A DNA stretch of 33,175 nucleotides, from assembly GCA_903844215.1 (NCBI GenBank), contig CAIMSP010000097.1, forward strand, positions 1-33,175, in the 5' to 3' direction. How positions within the stretch are numbered: the stretch's first letter is position 1; each line of letters begins with the position of its first letter. This DNA is from an uncultured beta proteobacterium. GTDB taxonomy: Bacteria > Pseudomonadota > Gammaproteobacteria > Burkholderiales > Burkholderiaceae_C. A program made the position numbers and the translations under genes. Positions 12,964 through 21,087 of this stretch are shown in pieces. The notes below the pieces were generated by a model. The model worked only from the letters and a program-made list of their open reading frames with translations. It did not search any database and was not told the DNA's origin.

Positions 12964-13625
12964 ATTTCAAACGACTCTTCGCTCTCATGGGCGTGGTCAT
13001 GGCGCTCGTCGTCATGACCGGATGCGCAACCAAACGTGCGCCTTTTGACTACACGGACTACAAGGCCAGCCGGCCACGCTCGATCCTGGTGCTGCCGCCG
13101 GTGAACAACTCGCCGGAAGTGCAAGCGACATACAGCATGCTGTCGTTTGCCACCGTGCCGCTGGCCGAAGCCGGTTACTACATCTTGCCCGTGACCTTGG
13201 TGGCTGAAGCCTTCAAGGAAAATGGCATGACGCAGCCAACCGACATGCACGCCACGCCGGCCGACAAGTTGCAGAAGATCTTTGGCGCGGATGCGGCGCT
13301 GTACATCAACATCACGAAGTACGGCACGACGTATCAGGTCATCGCCAGCGCCACGGTCGTTTCGGCCGAGGCCAGGCTGGTCGATTTGAAGACCGGCAAG
13401 CTGCTGTGGACCGGTGCCGCCACGGCCTCCAGCGAGGAAGGGCAAAGCCAGTCGCAAGGCGGCTTGGCGGGTCTGTTGATCACGGCCATCGTCAAGCAAA
13501 TCATGGCAACGACCACGGACCAAGGCCACCGGATTGCCGCCGTGACCAGCGCGCGCCTGCTGTCTCCTGGCACGCCCAACGGTGTGCTGTACGGCCCGCG
13601 CTCGCCGAACTACGGCAAAGACTGA
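12960..13625 (+). CDS. DUF799 / GNA1162-family lipoprotein
   Basis: This 221-residue lipoprotein has lipobox MTGC at Cys22. The body shows FDYTDYKASRPRSILVLPPVNNSPEV, AEAGYYILPVTLVAEAFKENGMT and LQKIFGADAALYINITKYGT. These are the hallmarks of the family that contains Neisseria GNA1162, whose fold resembles CsgG and TolB N-terminal domains. It likely sits in the outer membrane, facing the periplasm, together with the two preceding lipoproteins. It is the last gene of the trio and is followed by a perfect 20-base-pair hairpin. Confidence 0.88.
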   Translation: MNFKRLFALMGVVMALVVMTGCATKRAPFDYTDYKASRPRSILVLPPVNNSPEVQATYSMLSFATVPLAEAGYYILPVTLVAEAFKENGMTQPTDMHATPADKLQKIFGADAALYINITKYGTTYQVIASATVVSAEARLVDLKTGKLLWTGAATASSEEGQSQSQGGLAGLLITAIVKQIMATTTDQGHRIAAVTSARLLSPGTPNGVLYGPRSPNYGKD

Positions 13626-13643
13626 GCCGCAGCCCTGTTCAGC

Positions 13644-13687
13644 ATCGGGGGGCGGGGCGCGCTGGCAAGCGCGCCCCGCCCCCCGAT
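13644..13687 (+). terminator. very strong hairpin after the lipoprotein trio
   Basis: A perfect 20-base-pair stem (13644-13663 with 13668-13687) closes a GGCA tetraloop; it is almost pure G+C. It begins 18 bases after the last stop codon. Only TTC follows, not a real T tract, so it may block 3' exonucleases as much as terminate. It is unrelated in sequence to the REP-like units. Confidence 0.7.
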
Positions 13688-13760
13688 TTCGTGGTGCCCG
13701 GGAACATCCGACGCCACGGTTTGCCGCACCGTTGGCACAGGGCGGCTTCATTTCACGCGG

Positions 13761-13787
13761 ATGGAGCGGCGTTTCGCGCCGCTCCAT
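13761..13787. repeat. 11-base-pair perfect hairpin
   Basis: ATGGAGCGGCG (13761-13771) and its complement (13777-13787) flank a TTTCG loop, in the 253-base gap between two operons. No T tract follows, so whether it terminates, or belongs to a regulatory leader of the next operon, is open. The rest of the gap shows no gene. Confidence 0.5.
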
Positions 13788-13878
13788 GGCATTTCATCTC
13801 AGACCGGCTGCGCACTCCCACCCGCTTGAATAAAGTTCGCTTCGTCAGCAACCTATTCAACGTTCACAGGAGTCTTTC

Positions 13879-14535
13879 ATGCAAGCTATGCGCACTTTCA
13901 AAATGGGCCGTCGCGCCGCCACCGCCATCGCCTCATTGCTGCTCGCCAGCAGCGTCTGGGCCGCGCCCGAGGCGCAGTTTCAACCGGCGTTCGAGCTGTT
14001 CATGCAGGCCAACAGCGGCAATGAATCGGCCATCGACAAATCCGTTGAGGCCTTCGCCGTCCTGCTCAAGGCCGAGCCGGGCAATCTCGTGCTGATGGCC
14101 TATGAAGGTGCGGCCACGTCGATGCGGGCCAACACCACGATGCTGCCCTGGAAGAAGATGAGCTACGCCGAAGACGGCATGGCCATGCTCGACAAGGCGC
14201 TGGCGCTGCTGAATGCGAGCCACGACGCGGTGCTGCAGCACGGCGTGCCGGCCGCGCTGGAAGTGCGCTTCGTTGCCGCCAACACCTTCCTCGCGGTGCC
14301 CGGCTTCATGAACCGGGGCGCGCGCGGCGCCAAGCTGCTGGGCGAGGTGGTGGCCAGCCCGCTGCTGAACCTGGCGTCGCTGGGTTTCCGGGGCGACGTG
14401 TGGATGAAGTCCGCCAGCGTCGCCCTCAATGACAAGCATCTGGACGAGGCGCGCAAATACCTGAATCGGGTGATCCAGGCGAACGCGCCACAGGCCGAGG
14501 CAGCGCGCGCCCAACTCGCCAAGCTGCCATCATGA
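13879..14535 (+). CDS. periplasmic helical-repeat (TPR-like) protein of an envelope cassette
   Basis: This 218-residue protein has a signal peptide (hydrophobic ATAIASLLLASSVWA, cleavage likely after VWA near residue 30). The mature part is mostly helical: FQPAFELFMQANSGNESAIDKSVEAFAVLLKAEPGN and HLDEARKYLNRVIQANAPQAEAARAQLAKL look like TPR units at both ends. I do not recognise a named family. AGGAG lies six bases before the ATG. The stop overlaps the start of the LolD-like ATPase (ATGA), so it is the first gene of a coupled transport operon and probably a periplasmic adaptor or scaffold for it. No enzymatic motif is visible. Confidence 0.75.
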   Translation: MQAMRTFKMGRRAATAIASLLLASSVWAAPEAQFQPAFELFMQANSGNESAIDKSVEAFAVLLKAEPGNLVLMAYEGAATSMRANTTMLPWKKMSYAEDGMAMLDKALALLNASHDAVLQHGVPAALEVRFVAANTFLAVPGFMNRGARGAKLLGEVVASPLLNLASLGFRGDVWMKSASVALNDKHLDEARKYLNRVIQANAPQAEAARAQLAKLPS

Positions 14536-15218
14536 ACGCCTCCGGTTCCAACGCCGTCGTCGAGCTGCACGGCGTGCACAAGACCTACCGTCTGGGCGAG
14601 CACGTCATCCCCGCGCTGCAGGGCGTGGACCTGGCCGTGCAGCGCGGCGAGCTGCTGGCGCTCACCGGCCCTTCGGGCAGCGGCAAGAGCACCATCCTGA
14701 ACCTGTGCGGCCTCATCGACACGCCCGATTCGGGTGACATTGTTTTGAGCGGCCAAAGGGTCAACGGCCTGGACGAGATCGGACGCACGCTGCTGCGCCG
14801 CGACGCGCTGGGCTTTGTGTTCCAGAACTTCAACCTGGTGCCGGTGATGACCGTGGCCGAGAACGTGGACTACCCGCTGTTCATCGCCGGTGTCCCCGCC
14901 GCAGAACGGCGCGCGCGCGTGGCGGCGCAACTCAAGGCCGTGGGTCTGCTGGAGCACGCCCAGCACCGCCCCGACGCGCTCTCCGGCGGTCAGCGCCAGC
15001 GCGTGGCGATTGCCCGTGCGCTGGTGAAGCGACCGCGCCTGGTGATCGCCGACGAACCCACGGCCAGCCTGGACTCGCACACCGCCGACCAGGTGCTGGA
15101 CCTGATGCGCGAACTCGGCCACGCCGAGGGCGCCGCCTTTGTCATTGCCACCCACGACAGCCGTTTGACCAACCGCTGCGACCGCGTGCTGGCGCTATTG
15201 GATGGGAGATTGATATGA
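14532..15218 (+). CDS. ABC transporter ATP-binding protein, LolD/MacB type
   Basis: This 228-residue ATPase has Walker A GPSGSGKST (46-54), VFQNFNLVPVMTVAENV typical of LolD/MacB ATPases, signature [15 protein letters not shown], Walker B LVIADEPTASLD and the H-loop ATHD. ATPases of this group drive FtsX-type permeases that do mechanical work on periplasmic substrates rather than pump across the membrane. It overlaps the genes on both sides by four bases (ATGA), so the stoichiometry with the permease is probably fixed by coupling. The true lolCDE genes of the organism are presumably elsewhere. Confidence 0.92.
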   Translation: MNASGSNAVVELHGVHKTYRLGEHVIPALQGVDLAVQRGELLALTGPSGSGKSTILNLCGLIDTPDSGDIVLSGQRVNGLDEIGRTLLRRDALGFVFQNFNLVPVMTVAENVDYPLFIAGVPAAERRARVAAQLKAVGLLEHAQHRPDALSGGQRQRVAIARALVKRPRLVIADEPTASLDSHTADQVLDLMRELGHAEGAAFVIATHDSRLTNRCDRVLALLDGRLI

Positions 15219-16432
15219 ACATGATGTGGCTCAAATTCGCGCTGCTCAACACGCTGCGGAATCGGCGCAGGTCACTCGTGACGGTGTCCATCGCGGCGCT
15301 GGGCACGGCGGGCATTTTGCTGGCGGGGGGCTTTGCCCTGTTCACCTACGAGGCGCTGGCCGAAGCGGCGGCGCGCGACTCCGGGCATCTGGTCATGGGC
15401 CAGCCCGAGCAGTTCAGCAAGGACGAAGAAACACCTTTGCAACATGGCCTGGAGCATGCGGACGCACTGCGCACCCAACTGCTGGCCGACCCGGCGGTGC
15501 GCGCCGTGTTGCCGCGCGTCGAGTTCAGCGGCCTGATCAGCAACGGCGACAAATCGGTGGTGATGATCGGCCTGGGCGTGGAGCCCGACAGCGAGTTTTC
15601 GGTGAAGGGGCCGTTCCTCACGATCAAGGACGGCGAGGTGTTGGGCGGCGGCGCGACGGAGCCGGAAGTGATGCTCGGTGAGGCCTTGGCACGCAACCTG
15701 AAAGCCAAGCCCGGCAGCAGCCTGACGCTGCTGGCCAGCACCACCGATGGCGCGCTCAATGCCATGGACGTGCGTGTCAAAGCGGTGTTCGCCACCGGCA
15801 CGCCGGAGATCGACAAGCGTCTGGTTTACACCGACATCGGAACCGCGCAAAAACTGCTGAACACGAAGAAGGTGTCGCGCCTGGGGATCTTTTTGGCGCG
15901 CATGGAACAGACGCTGCCTAGCCAGGCGCGCCTGGCCAGCGCCTATCCCAAACTCACGCTGCAGACCTGGGAGGACCAGGCCTTTTTCTACAAGTCGGTG
16001 CGCGACCTGTACAACCGCATCTTTGGCGCCTTAGGCATCATCATCGGCGTGATCGTGGTCTTCGTCGTGACCAATGCCATGTCCATGGCCATCATCGAGC
16101 GCACCCGCGAGATCGGCACGCTGCGCGCCCTGGGCACGCTGCCGGGCCAGTTGCTGCGCACGCTCTCGCTCGAAGGCATGGTGCTGGGGGGTGTCGGTGC
16201 GCTGGCGGGCTCGGCGATCGCGCTGGCGGTGTCGGTCTTCCTGTACATCGTGCCCGTGGAGATGCCGCCACCGCCAGGGCGCTCGGTGGGCTACCCGCTG
16301 AACATCAGCATCGACCCGCTGATGTACCTGGTGACCATCGCCAGCATGATCGCCCTGACCATGGGCGCCTGCGCCTGGGTGGCACGAAGAACGGTGCATA
16401 TGGCCGTCGTAGACGCATTGGCACATACATGA
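15215..16432 (+). CDS. FtsX-domain ABC permease, LolE/MacB type
   Basis: This 405-residue permease has one N-terminal membrane segment (about residues 20-45), a large periplasmic domain (about 50-265) and three C-terminal segments. These begin IIIGVIVVFVVTNAMSMAIIERTREIGTLRALGT, the diagnostic FtsX block. This four-helix layout with a MacB-like periplasmic domain is shared by LolC/E and MacB. With the preceding ATPase it should extract or push a lipophilic or lipoprotein cargo at the periplasmic face. Only one permease gene is present, so it would work as a homodimer, as in MacB or LolF-type systems. Two repeat elements separate it from the LolA-like gene. Confidence 0.9.
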   Translation: MNMMWLKFALLNTLRNRRRSLVTVSIAALGTAGILLAGGFALFTYEALAEAAARDSGHLVMGQPEQFSKDEETPLQHGLEHADALRTQLLADPAVRAVLPRVEFSGLISNGDKSVVMIGLGVEPDSEFSVKGPFLTIKDGEVLGGGATEPEVMLGEALARNLKAKPGSSLTLLASTTDGALNAMDVRVKAVFATGTPEIDKRLVYTDIGTAQKLLNTKKVSRLGIFLARMEQTLPSQARLASAYPKLTLQTWEDQAFFYKSVRDLYNRIFGALGIIIGVIVVFVVTNAMSMAIIERTREIGTLRALGTLPGQLLRTLSLEGMVLGGVGALAGSAIALAVSVFLYIVPVEMPPPPGRSVGYPLNISIDPLMYLVTIASMIALTMGACAWVARRTVHMAVVDALAHT

Positions 16433-16449
16433 GACCGTGCAGGACCGAC

Positions 16450-16531
16450 GTAGGTCGGGTTAGCCCACGGGGCGTAACCCGACAACTTCCTGCCAACCTG
16501 AACCATGTCGGGTCACGCTGCGCTGACCCGA
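16450..16531. repeat. dispersed-type palindromic repeat (two stem-loops)
   Basis: Two stem-loops follow the permease stop. The first pairs GTCGGGTTA with TAACCCGAC (16454-16462 and 16475-16483). The second pairs TCGGGTCA with TGACCCGA (16508-16515 and 16524-16531). A GTAGGTCGGGTTAGC sequence at such sites is a familiar intergenic repeat in beta- and gammaproteobacteria. It interrupts the cassette between permease and LolA-like genes. Confidence 0.65.
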
Positions 16532-16545
16532 GCTACAACTTCACG

Positions 16546-16587
16546 CCCTCGCCCCCGTACCCGGGGGAGAGGGCGGGGGTGAGGGGG
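16546..16587. repeat. REP-like palindrome, second copy
   Basis: CCCTCGCCCCCGTACCC pairs with GGGGGAGAGGGCGGGGGTGAGGG, the same unit as at 9028-9063 in opposite orientation. It ends about 40 bases before the LolA-like ATG. Its position inside an operon repeats the pattern seen in the ABC importer operon. Confidence 0.7.
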
Positions 16588-16627
16588 AAGCACCGGCAGG
16601 CGAACATCAACCAGACCAAGGAATGAC

Positions 16628-17389
16628 ATGAAATTGCTGCAAAAAATTCTCATCGCCGCCCTCGCCTTCACGGCACTTTGCGCCCAGGCCCAGGACGTGG
16701 CTGCGCTGCTCAAGGCGACGGACAAGTTCCGCATGAGCGCGGAGAACCTGCAGGTGGAGACCCAGATCAATGTGCTCAACGCCGACGGCACGCCCGACAA
16801 GGAGCGCCGCTACAAGGTCTTTGCCCAGGCCAAGCGCCAGTCGCTGGTGCTGATGCAAAGCCCGGCCGAAAAGGGCCAGAAGGTGCTGATGCTGGCGGAC
16901 GATTTCTGGCTGCTCATGCCCGAGAGCCAGCGCCCCTTGCGCATCACGCCGATGCAAAAACTGCTGGGCGACGCCTCCACCGGCGACATCGCCACCATGA
17001 GCTGGGCCGAGGACTACAGCGGCAAGCTGGTGGGCGAGGAGCCCTGCGACCCGGCAGAGTCCAGCGCCGCGAAGCCGGCCTGTCTGCACCTGAGCCTGGC
17101 CGCCTTGCGCAAGGGCGTGACCTATCAGCGCATTGAGCTGTGGATGGGCAAGACGCGGCACGAGCCGGTGCGTGCCGACCTGTATGTGCTGTCGGACAAG
17201 CTGGCCAAGCAGGCGCGCTTCATCATGGACAAGCCCAATGCCCCGACCATGGTGATCGAGATGGTGCTGTCCGACCAGGTGAGCAACCACAAGACCACGC
17301 ACGTGCGCTACCTGAGCCGCAAGGAGCGGGTGGTGCCGCAGGAGTGGCTCAACCCGATGTTTCTGGTGCGCAACCCGCCATTGGATTGA
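16628..17389 (+). CDS. LolA-like outer-membrane lipoprotein-sorting protein
   Basis: This 253-residue periplasmic protein has a signal peptide (about 1-21, ending AQA) and the LolA-like carrier fold of PF17131 type. The evidence is LKATDKFRMSAENLQVETQINVLN, RYKVFAQAKRQSLVLMQSPAEKGQKVLMLADDFWLLMPESQRPLRITP, LLGDASTGDIATMSWAEDYSG and a late ELWMGKTRHEPVRADLYVLSDKL strand pair. Such proteins form an open barrel that carries a lipid or lipoprotein. Position next to a LolDE-like transporter suggests it takes the cargo across the periplasm. One Cys pair (in EPCDPAES and KPACLHL) may form a disulfide. It ends three bases before the barrel gene. Confidence 0.88.
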   Translation: MKLLQKILIAALAFTALCAQAQDVAALLKATDKFRMSAENLQVETQINVLNADGTPDKERRYKVFAQAKRQSLVLMQSPAEKGQKVLMLADDFWLLMPESQRPLRITPMQKLLGDASTGDIATMSWAEDYSGKLVGEEPCDPAESSAAKPACLHLSLAALRKGVTYQRIELWMGKTRHEPVRADLYVLSDKLAKQARFIMDKPNAPTMVIEMVLSDQVSNHKTTHVRYLSRKERVVPQEWLNPMFLVRNPPLD

Positions 17390-17392
17390 AGC

Positions 17393-18637
17393 ATGCGACA
17401 CCTGACTTGGGGCGCGGTCGCCCTGTTGATCAGCGGTGCGGCGGCGGCGCAGACCGAAGGCGCGACGCCCCCCCTCAGCGGCCAGGTCCGGCTGCAATGG
17501 GACCAGCGCCAGGCGAATAGCGCCGGCCCGCTGGCTGCGGCCGACAAGCTGGCGCCCGGCACCGTGGCCCTGCCCGGCGACGGCGCCACGCTGGCGACCG
17601 AGTTGCGCAGCAGCGGCAAGGGCTGGAACGCCAGCGCCACGCTGCAGCAGCAAACCCAGCCGGGTGTGGCCACCCAGAGCCGGGCCTGGTTCAACGAACT
17701 GGTGGCCACGCACGACGCCGGCGCCTGGCAGTTCAGCGCCGGCAAAAAGATCGTGGCCTGGGATGTGGGCTACGCCTTTCGGCCCAACGATGTGGTGCAG
17801 CAGGAGACACGCCGCACGCTGGTCAGCTCGCTCGATGAAGGTCGCGCCGTGCTGATGGCCGAGCACTTTGACGCCGACACCGCCTGGTCCTGGGTCTGGG
17901 TGAACCCGACCAAGGCCCATGCTCAAACCGGCGCCCAGGAGCCGGCGTTGGCGGCGCGCGTGTACCAGCGCCAGGGCAGCGTGGACTGGCACGGCTTTGC
18001 ACGCCTGGGCGCTCATACGGGCGCCAGCGCCGGCGCAGCCCTGGCCTGGGTTGCCAGCGACGCGCTGGAGTTGCACGCCTCGGCGCGCTGGATGGAACGC
18101 GCCGACACGCTGGCGCTCCACAGCGCCGCCACCGGTCTGGTCCACACCGACCCTTGGGGCACGGCGAGCGTGGCGCATCCGGTGCAGGCGCTGATCGGCG
18201 GCACCTGGACCCATGAGAGCCAGCTCAGCGTGCTGGCCGAAGCCTGGTGGGATGGCACGGCCCTGTCCAACAGCCAGTGGAATTCCTGGGCCGCGCGCAA
18301 CGCGCTGCTGACCCGTTGGCCCACTCTGGGTGCGCCGGCCAGCGCGGCCGCCGGCAATCTGGCCTGGCAGTCGGGCGCTTTCAACGCCTCGGGCAGCCTG
18401 CGCCGCAGCAATCTGTACCTGCGGGCAAGTTGGGATATCGATGCCTGGCAGCCCACGCTGGACCTGCTGTACACCCCGGCGGACGGTGGCCGCACGCACA
18501 CCGCCGCGCTGCTGTGGAAGGGCGACCGCGTGCAGTTCCAGGGCGGCGCGCGTGTCTATGGCGGGCCGGCCAACGCGCTGCTGGCGCAGTTGCCGACGCG
18601 CCGCCAGGCCTACCTGATGGGGGTCTGGTCGTTCTAA
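17393..18637 (+). CDS. predicted outer-membrane beta-barrel protein
   Basis: This 414-residue protein has a signal peptide (ending AAAAQ near residue 20). It carries many alternating short strands such as QVRLQWDQRQ, ASATLQQQTQ and QFSAGKKIVAWDVGYAFRPNDVVQQETRR. A C-terminal strand ends in Phe (YLMGVWSF), the signal read by the BAM machinery. The AWDVGYAFRPNDVV segment is shared with porin-like proteins whose genes accompany LolA-like and FtsX-type genes, by my recollection. It is the last gene of the cassette and would be the outer-membrane end of the route. No catalytic site is visible. Confidence 0.75.
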   Translation: MRHLTWGAVALLISGAAAAQTEGATPPLSGQVRLQWDQRQANSAGPLAAADKLAPGTVALPGDGATLATELRSSGKGWNASATLQQQTQPGVATQSRAWFNELVATHDAGAWQFSAGKKIVAWDVGYAFRPNDVVQQETRRTLVSSLDEGRAVLMAEHFDADTAWSWVWVNPTKAHAQTGAQEPALAARVYQRQGSVDWHGFARLGAHTGASAGAALAWVASDALELHASARWMERADTLALHSAATGLVHTDPWGTASVAHPVQALIGGTWTHESQLSVLAEAWWDGTALSNSQWNSWAARNALLTRWPTLGAPASAAAGNLAWQSGAFNASGSLRRSNLYLRASWDIDAWQPTLDLLYTPADGGRTHTAALLWKGDRVQFQGGARVYGGPANALLAQLPTRRQAYLMGVWSF

Positions 18638-18709
18638 GTTTCCGATTGATGCAGTTGTTTACAAGGCTTTGCCTGGCATGGCGCGGATCCGTCGATTGAT
18701 GTGTTGAAA

Positions 18710-18751
18710 TCCCCCTCACCCCGCCCTCCCGCCACAGCGGGCGAGGGAGCG
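18710..18751. repeat. REP-like palindrome, third copy
   Basis: CCCCCTCACCCCGCCCTCCCG and CGGGCGAGGGAG flank a short CCACAG-containing loop, the same family as at 9028-9144 and 16546-16587. It lies between the barrel gene and prc, 50 bases before the latter. Confidence 0.7.
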
Positions 18752-18800
18752 CCGGCAACACCCTGGCTTTGAGCGCCACCTTACTTCGGAAACGACACGC

Positions 18801-20996
18801 ATGAAACGCAAACTGCTTTGGTTAGTTCTGGCCTTCGCCCTGGCGGCACAAGGCGCGGTACCGAGCGCGGCCACGCCCTATGCGATCGAACTCAAACCGG
18901 AGCAGCAGGAGGCTCAAGCGGCGCACCTGACGGCCGAATTGCTGTCGCGCTACCACTACAAGGCGCAGCCGCTGAATGAGGCGCTTTCGGGGAAAATTTT
19001 CGACCAGTACCTCAAGACCCTGGACCCGGAAAAGCTGTTCTTCATCCAGTCCGACGTGGACCGCCTGTCGCTGCACCGCAACCGCCTGGGCGACGCCATC
19101 CTCAAGGAGGATCTGACCGCGCCCTTTGCCATCTTCAACCTGTACGAACAGCGCGCCGTCGAACGTTTTGTTGACGCCCGCGCCTTGCTGCAGCAGGGCT
19201 TTGATTTTGCGGCCGTGGAAAGCTACCAGTACGCGCGCGACAAGCAGGCCTGGGCCACGAGCGACGAGCAGGTGCGCGAGCTCTGGCGCAAGCGCGTGAA
19301 GAACGACTGGCTGCGCCTCAAGCTGGCCGGCAAGGACGACAAGGGCATCGCCGACACGCTGGACAAGCGCTACGAAAATTTCCTCAAACGCATCGCCCGC
19401 ACCAAGAGCACGGACGCGTTTCAAACCTATATGAACGCCTACACCATGGCGCTCGAGCCGCACACCAACTACATGGGCCCCAGGGCGGCCGAGGACTTCA
19501 GCATTTCGATGCGGCTCTCGCTGGTGGGCATCGGCGCCGTGCTGTCCGAGGTGAACGAGTACACGACCATTCGCGAGTTGGTCACCGGCGGGCCTGCCAG
19601 TCTGTCAAACCAGCTCAAGGTCGGCGACCGCGTCGTGGGCGTGGCCCAGGGCGAGGACGGCGTCATGACCGATGTGCTGGGTTGGCGCCTGGACGACACC
19701 GTGGCGCTGATTCGTGGCGCCAAGGACTCGGTCGTGCGCCTGGACGTGATCCCGGCCGACGCCGGACCCGACGGCCAGCACAAGCTGATTTCGCTGGTGC
19801 GCAAGACCATCACGCTGCAGGAGCAGTCGGCCAAATCGAGCGTGCACACGACCAGCGACGGCGGCGTCACGCGGCGCATCGGCGTGATCGCCCTGCCCTC
19901 GTTCTACGAAGATTTTGCCGCCCGACAACGCGGCGCGGCCGACTACAAAAGCGCCACCCGCGATGTGCTCAAGCTGCTGGAGGCCTTGAAGAAAGACAAG
20001 GTGGACGGCGTGCTGGTGGATCTGCGCAACAACGGCGGCGGCTCCCTGGTGGAAGCGGTCGAACTCACCGGCCTGTTCGTGGGCAAGGGCCCGGTGGTGC
20101 AACAGCGCAATGCCAAGGGCGAGATCTCGGTGGAGCGCGACCCACGGGCCGGCATCGTCTGGGACGGGCCGCTGGGCGTGCTGATCAACCGGGGTTCGGC
20201 CTCGGCGTCGGAGATCTTTGCCGCCGCCATCCAGGACTATGGGCGCGGCCTGATCCTGGGCGAGCCCAGTTTTGGCAAGGGCACGGTGCAGACCATGGTC
20301 AACCTCGATCAAATCGTGAAGAACGACAAGCCGCTGCTGGGCGAAGTGAAGATGACGGTGGCGCAGTTCTTTCGCGTCAACGGCGGCACCACGCAACTGC
20401 GCGGCGTCGTGCCCGACATCGCCTTCCTCGAGTCTTCAGACCCTGCGGAATTTGGCGAGTCGAGCTTTGCCAACGCCCTGCCCTGGACGCAGATCCGCGC
20501 CGCCAACTATGCGCCGCTGGGCCAACTCGACGCCGTCTTGCCGCTGCTGGCCACGCGGCACGCGGCGCGCGTGAAGAACGACCGGGACTTTGGCTACCTG
20601 CAGGAAGACATTGCGCGTTTCCAGCTCGCGCGCAAGAAGAACCTGGTGTCGCTGAACGAGGCCGAACGGCGCAAGGAACGCGAGGAGCAGGAGGCGCGCG
20701 TGGCGGCGCGCGAACTCGCGGCCAACGCCGGCACGCTCACGCCGCAAGAGGGCGCGGCGCGGGCCGCAGCCGCGGCCGTGGGACGGGCCCGCAGCGACGA
20801 TGGGCTGCAGGCCAACGAGCGCAATCTGGTGCACGAACTGGCCAGCGAAAAAGCGGCCAAAGACGCCAAGGACGTGCTGCTGCTCGAAGCCGTGCACATC
20901 CTCAGCGACGAAGTGGCGGCGTTGCAAAACGGCCTCGAGATCGCCGCCAGCGCCAAGCCGGCGCCAGTGCTGATGCCGATGCCGATGCCGAATTAG
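18801..20996 (+). CDS. prc: carboxy-terminal processing (tail-specific) protease Prc
   Basis: This 731-residue periplasmic S41 serine protease has a signal peptide (about 1-24). It continues with the Prc N-terminal helical region (HLTAELLSRYHYKAQPL, FDQYLKTLDPEKLFF), a PDZ domain (about 245-330, with LVGIGAVLSE and LKVGDRVVGVAQGEDG) and the S41 catalytic domain. The dyad and helper residues are Ser468 in GSASASEIF, Asp479 and Lys493 in GEPSFGKGTVQ, with the same spacing as in E. coli Prc (430, 441, 455). The C-terminal part is helical and charged and ends in a repetitive PMPMPN. It trims C-termini of periplasmic proteins and peptidoglycan enzymes. It follows the envelope cassette after 163 bases with a REP element, so probably has its own promoter. 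Confidence 0.96.
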   Translation: MKRKLLWLVLAFALAAQGAVPSAATPYAIELKPEQQEAQAAHLTAELLSRYHYKAQPLNEALSGKIFDQYLKTLDPEKLFFIQSDVDRLSLHRNRLGDAILKEDLTAPFAIFNLYEQRAVERFVDARALLQQGFDFAAVESYQYARDKQAWATSDEQVRELWRKRVKNDWLRLKLAGKDDKGIADTLDKRYENFLKRIARTKSTDAFQTYMNAYTMALEPHTNYMGPRAAEDFSISMRLSLVGIGAVLSEVNEYTTIRELVTGGPASLSNQLKVGDRVVGVAQGEDGVMTDVLGWRLDDTVALIRGAKDSVVRLDVIPADAGPDGQHKLISLVRKTITLQEQSAKSSVHTTSDGGVTRRIGVIALPSFYEDFAARQRGAADYKSATRDVLKLLEALKKDKVDGVLVDLRNNGGGSLVEAVELTGLFVGKGPVVQQRNAKGEISVERDPRAGIVWDGPLGVLINRGSASASEIFAAAIQDYGRGLILGEPSFGKGTVQTMVNLDQIVKNDKPLLGEVKMTVAQFFRVNGGTTQLRGVVPDIAFLESSDPAEFGESSFANALPWTQIRAANYAPLGQLDAVLPLLATRHAARVKNDRDFGYLQEDIARFQLARKKNLVSLNEAERRKEREEQEARVAARELAANAGTLTPQEGAARAAAAAVGRARSDDGLQANERNLVHELASEKAAKDAKDVLLLEAVHILSDEVAALQNGLEIAASAKPAPVLMPMPMPN

Positions 20997-21087
20997 CGCG
21001 GCGCAAACGGCGGGCGCGGGCCGGCGTGGCGGGCGAAGAAAGCACAGGTGGCTCCTTCCACTATGATGGCTTATCAAATTGCATTGC

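Noticed and set aside
13582..13833. 83-codon frame covering the hairpin after the lipoprotein trio.
   Set aside because: It overlaps the end of the DUF799 gene and the perfect hairpin, and has no ribosome binding site or family resemblance.
16607..18499. Long open frame on the minus strand opposite the LolA-like and barrel genes.
   Set aside because: It is antisense to two genes with signal peptides and recognisable features, and its product is low-complexity (Ala, Arg, Gly, His, Gln), as expected for a shadow frame in high-GC DNA.
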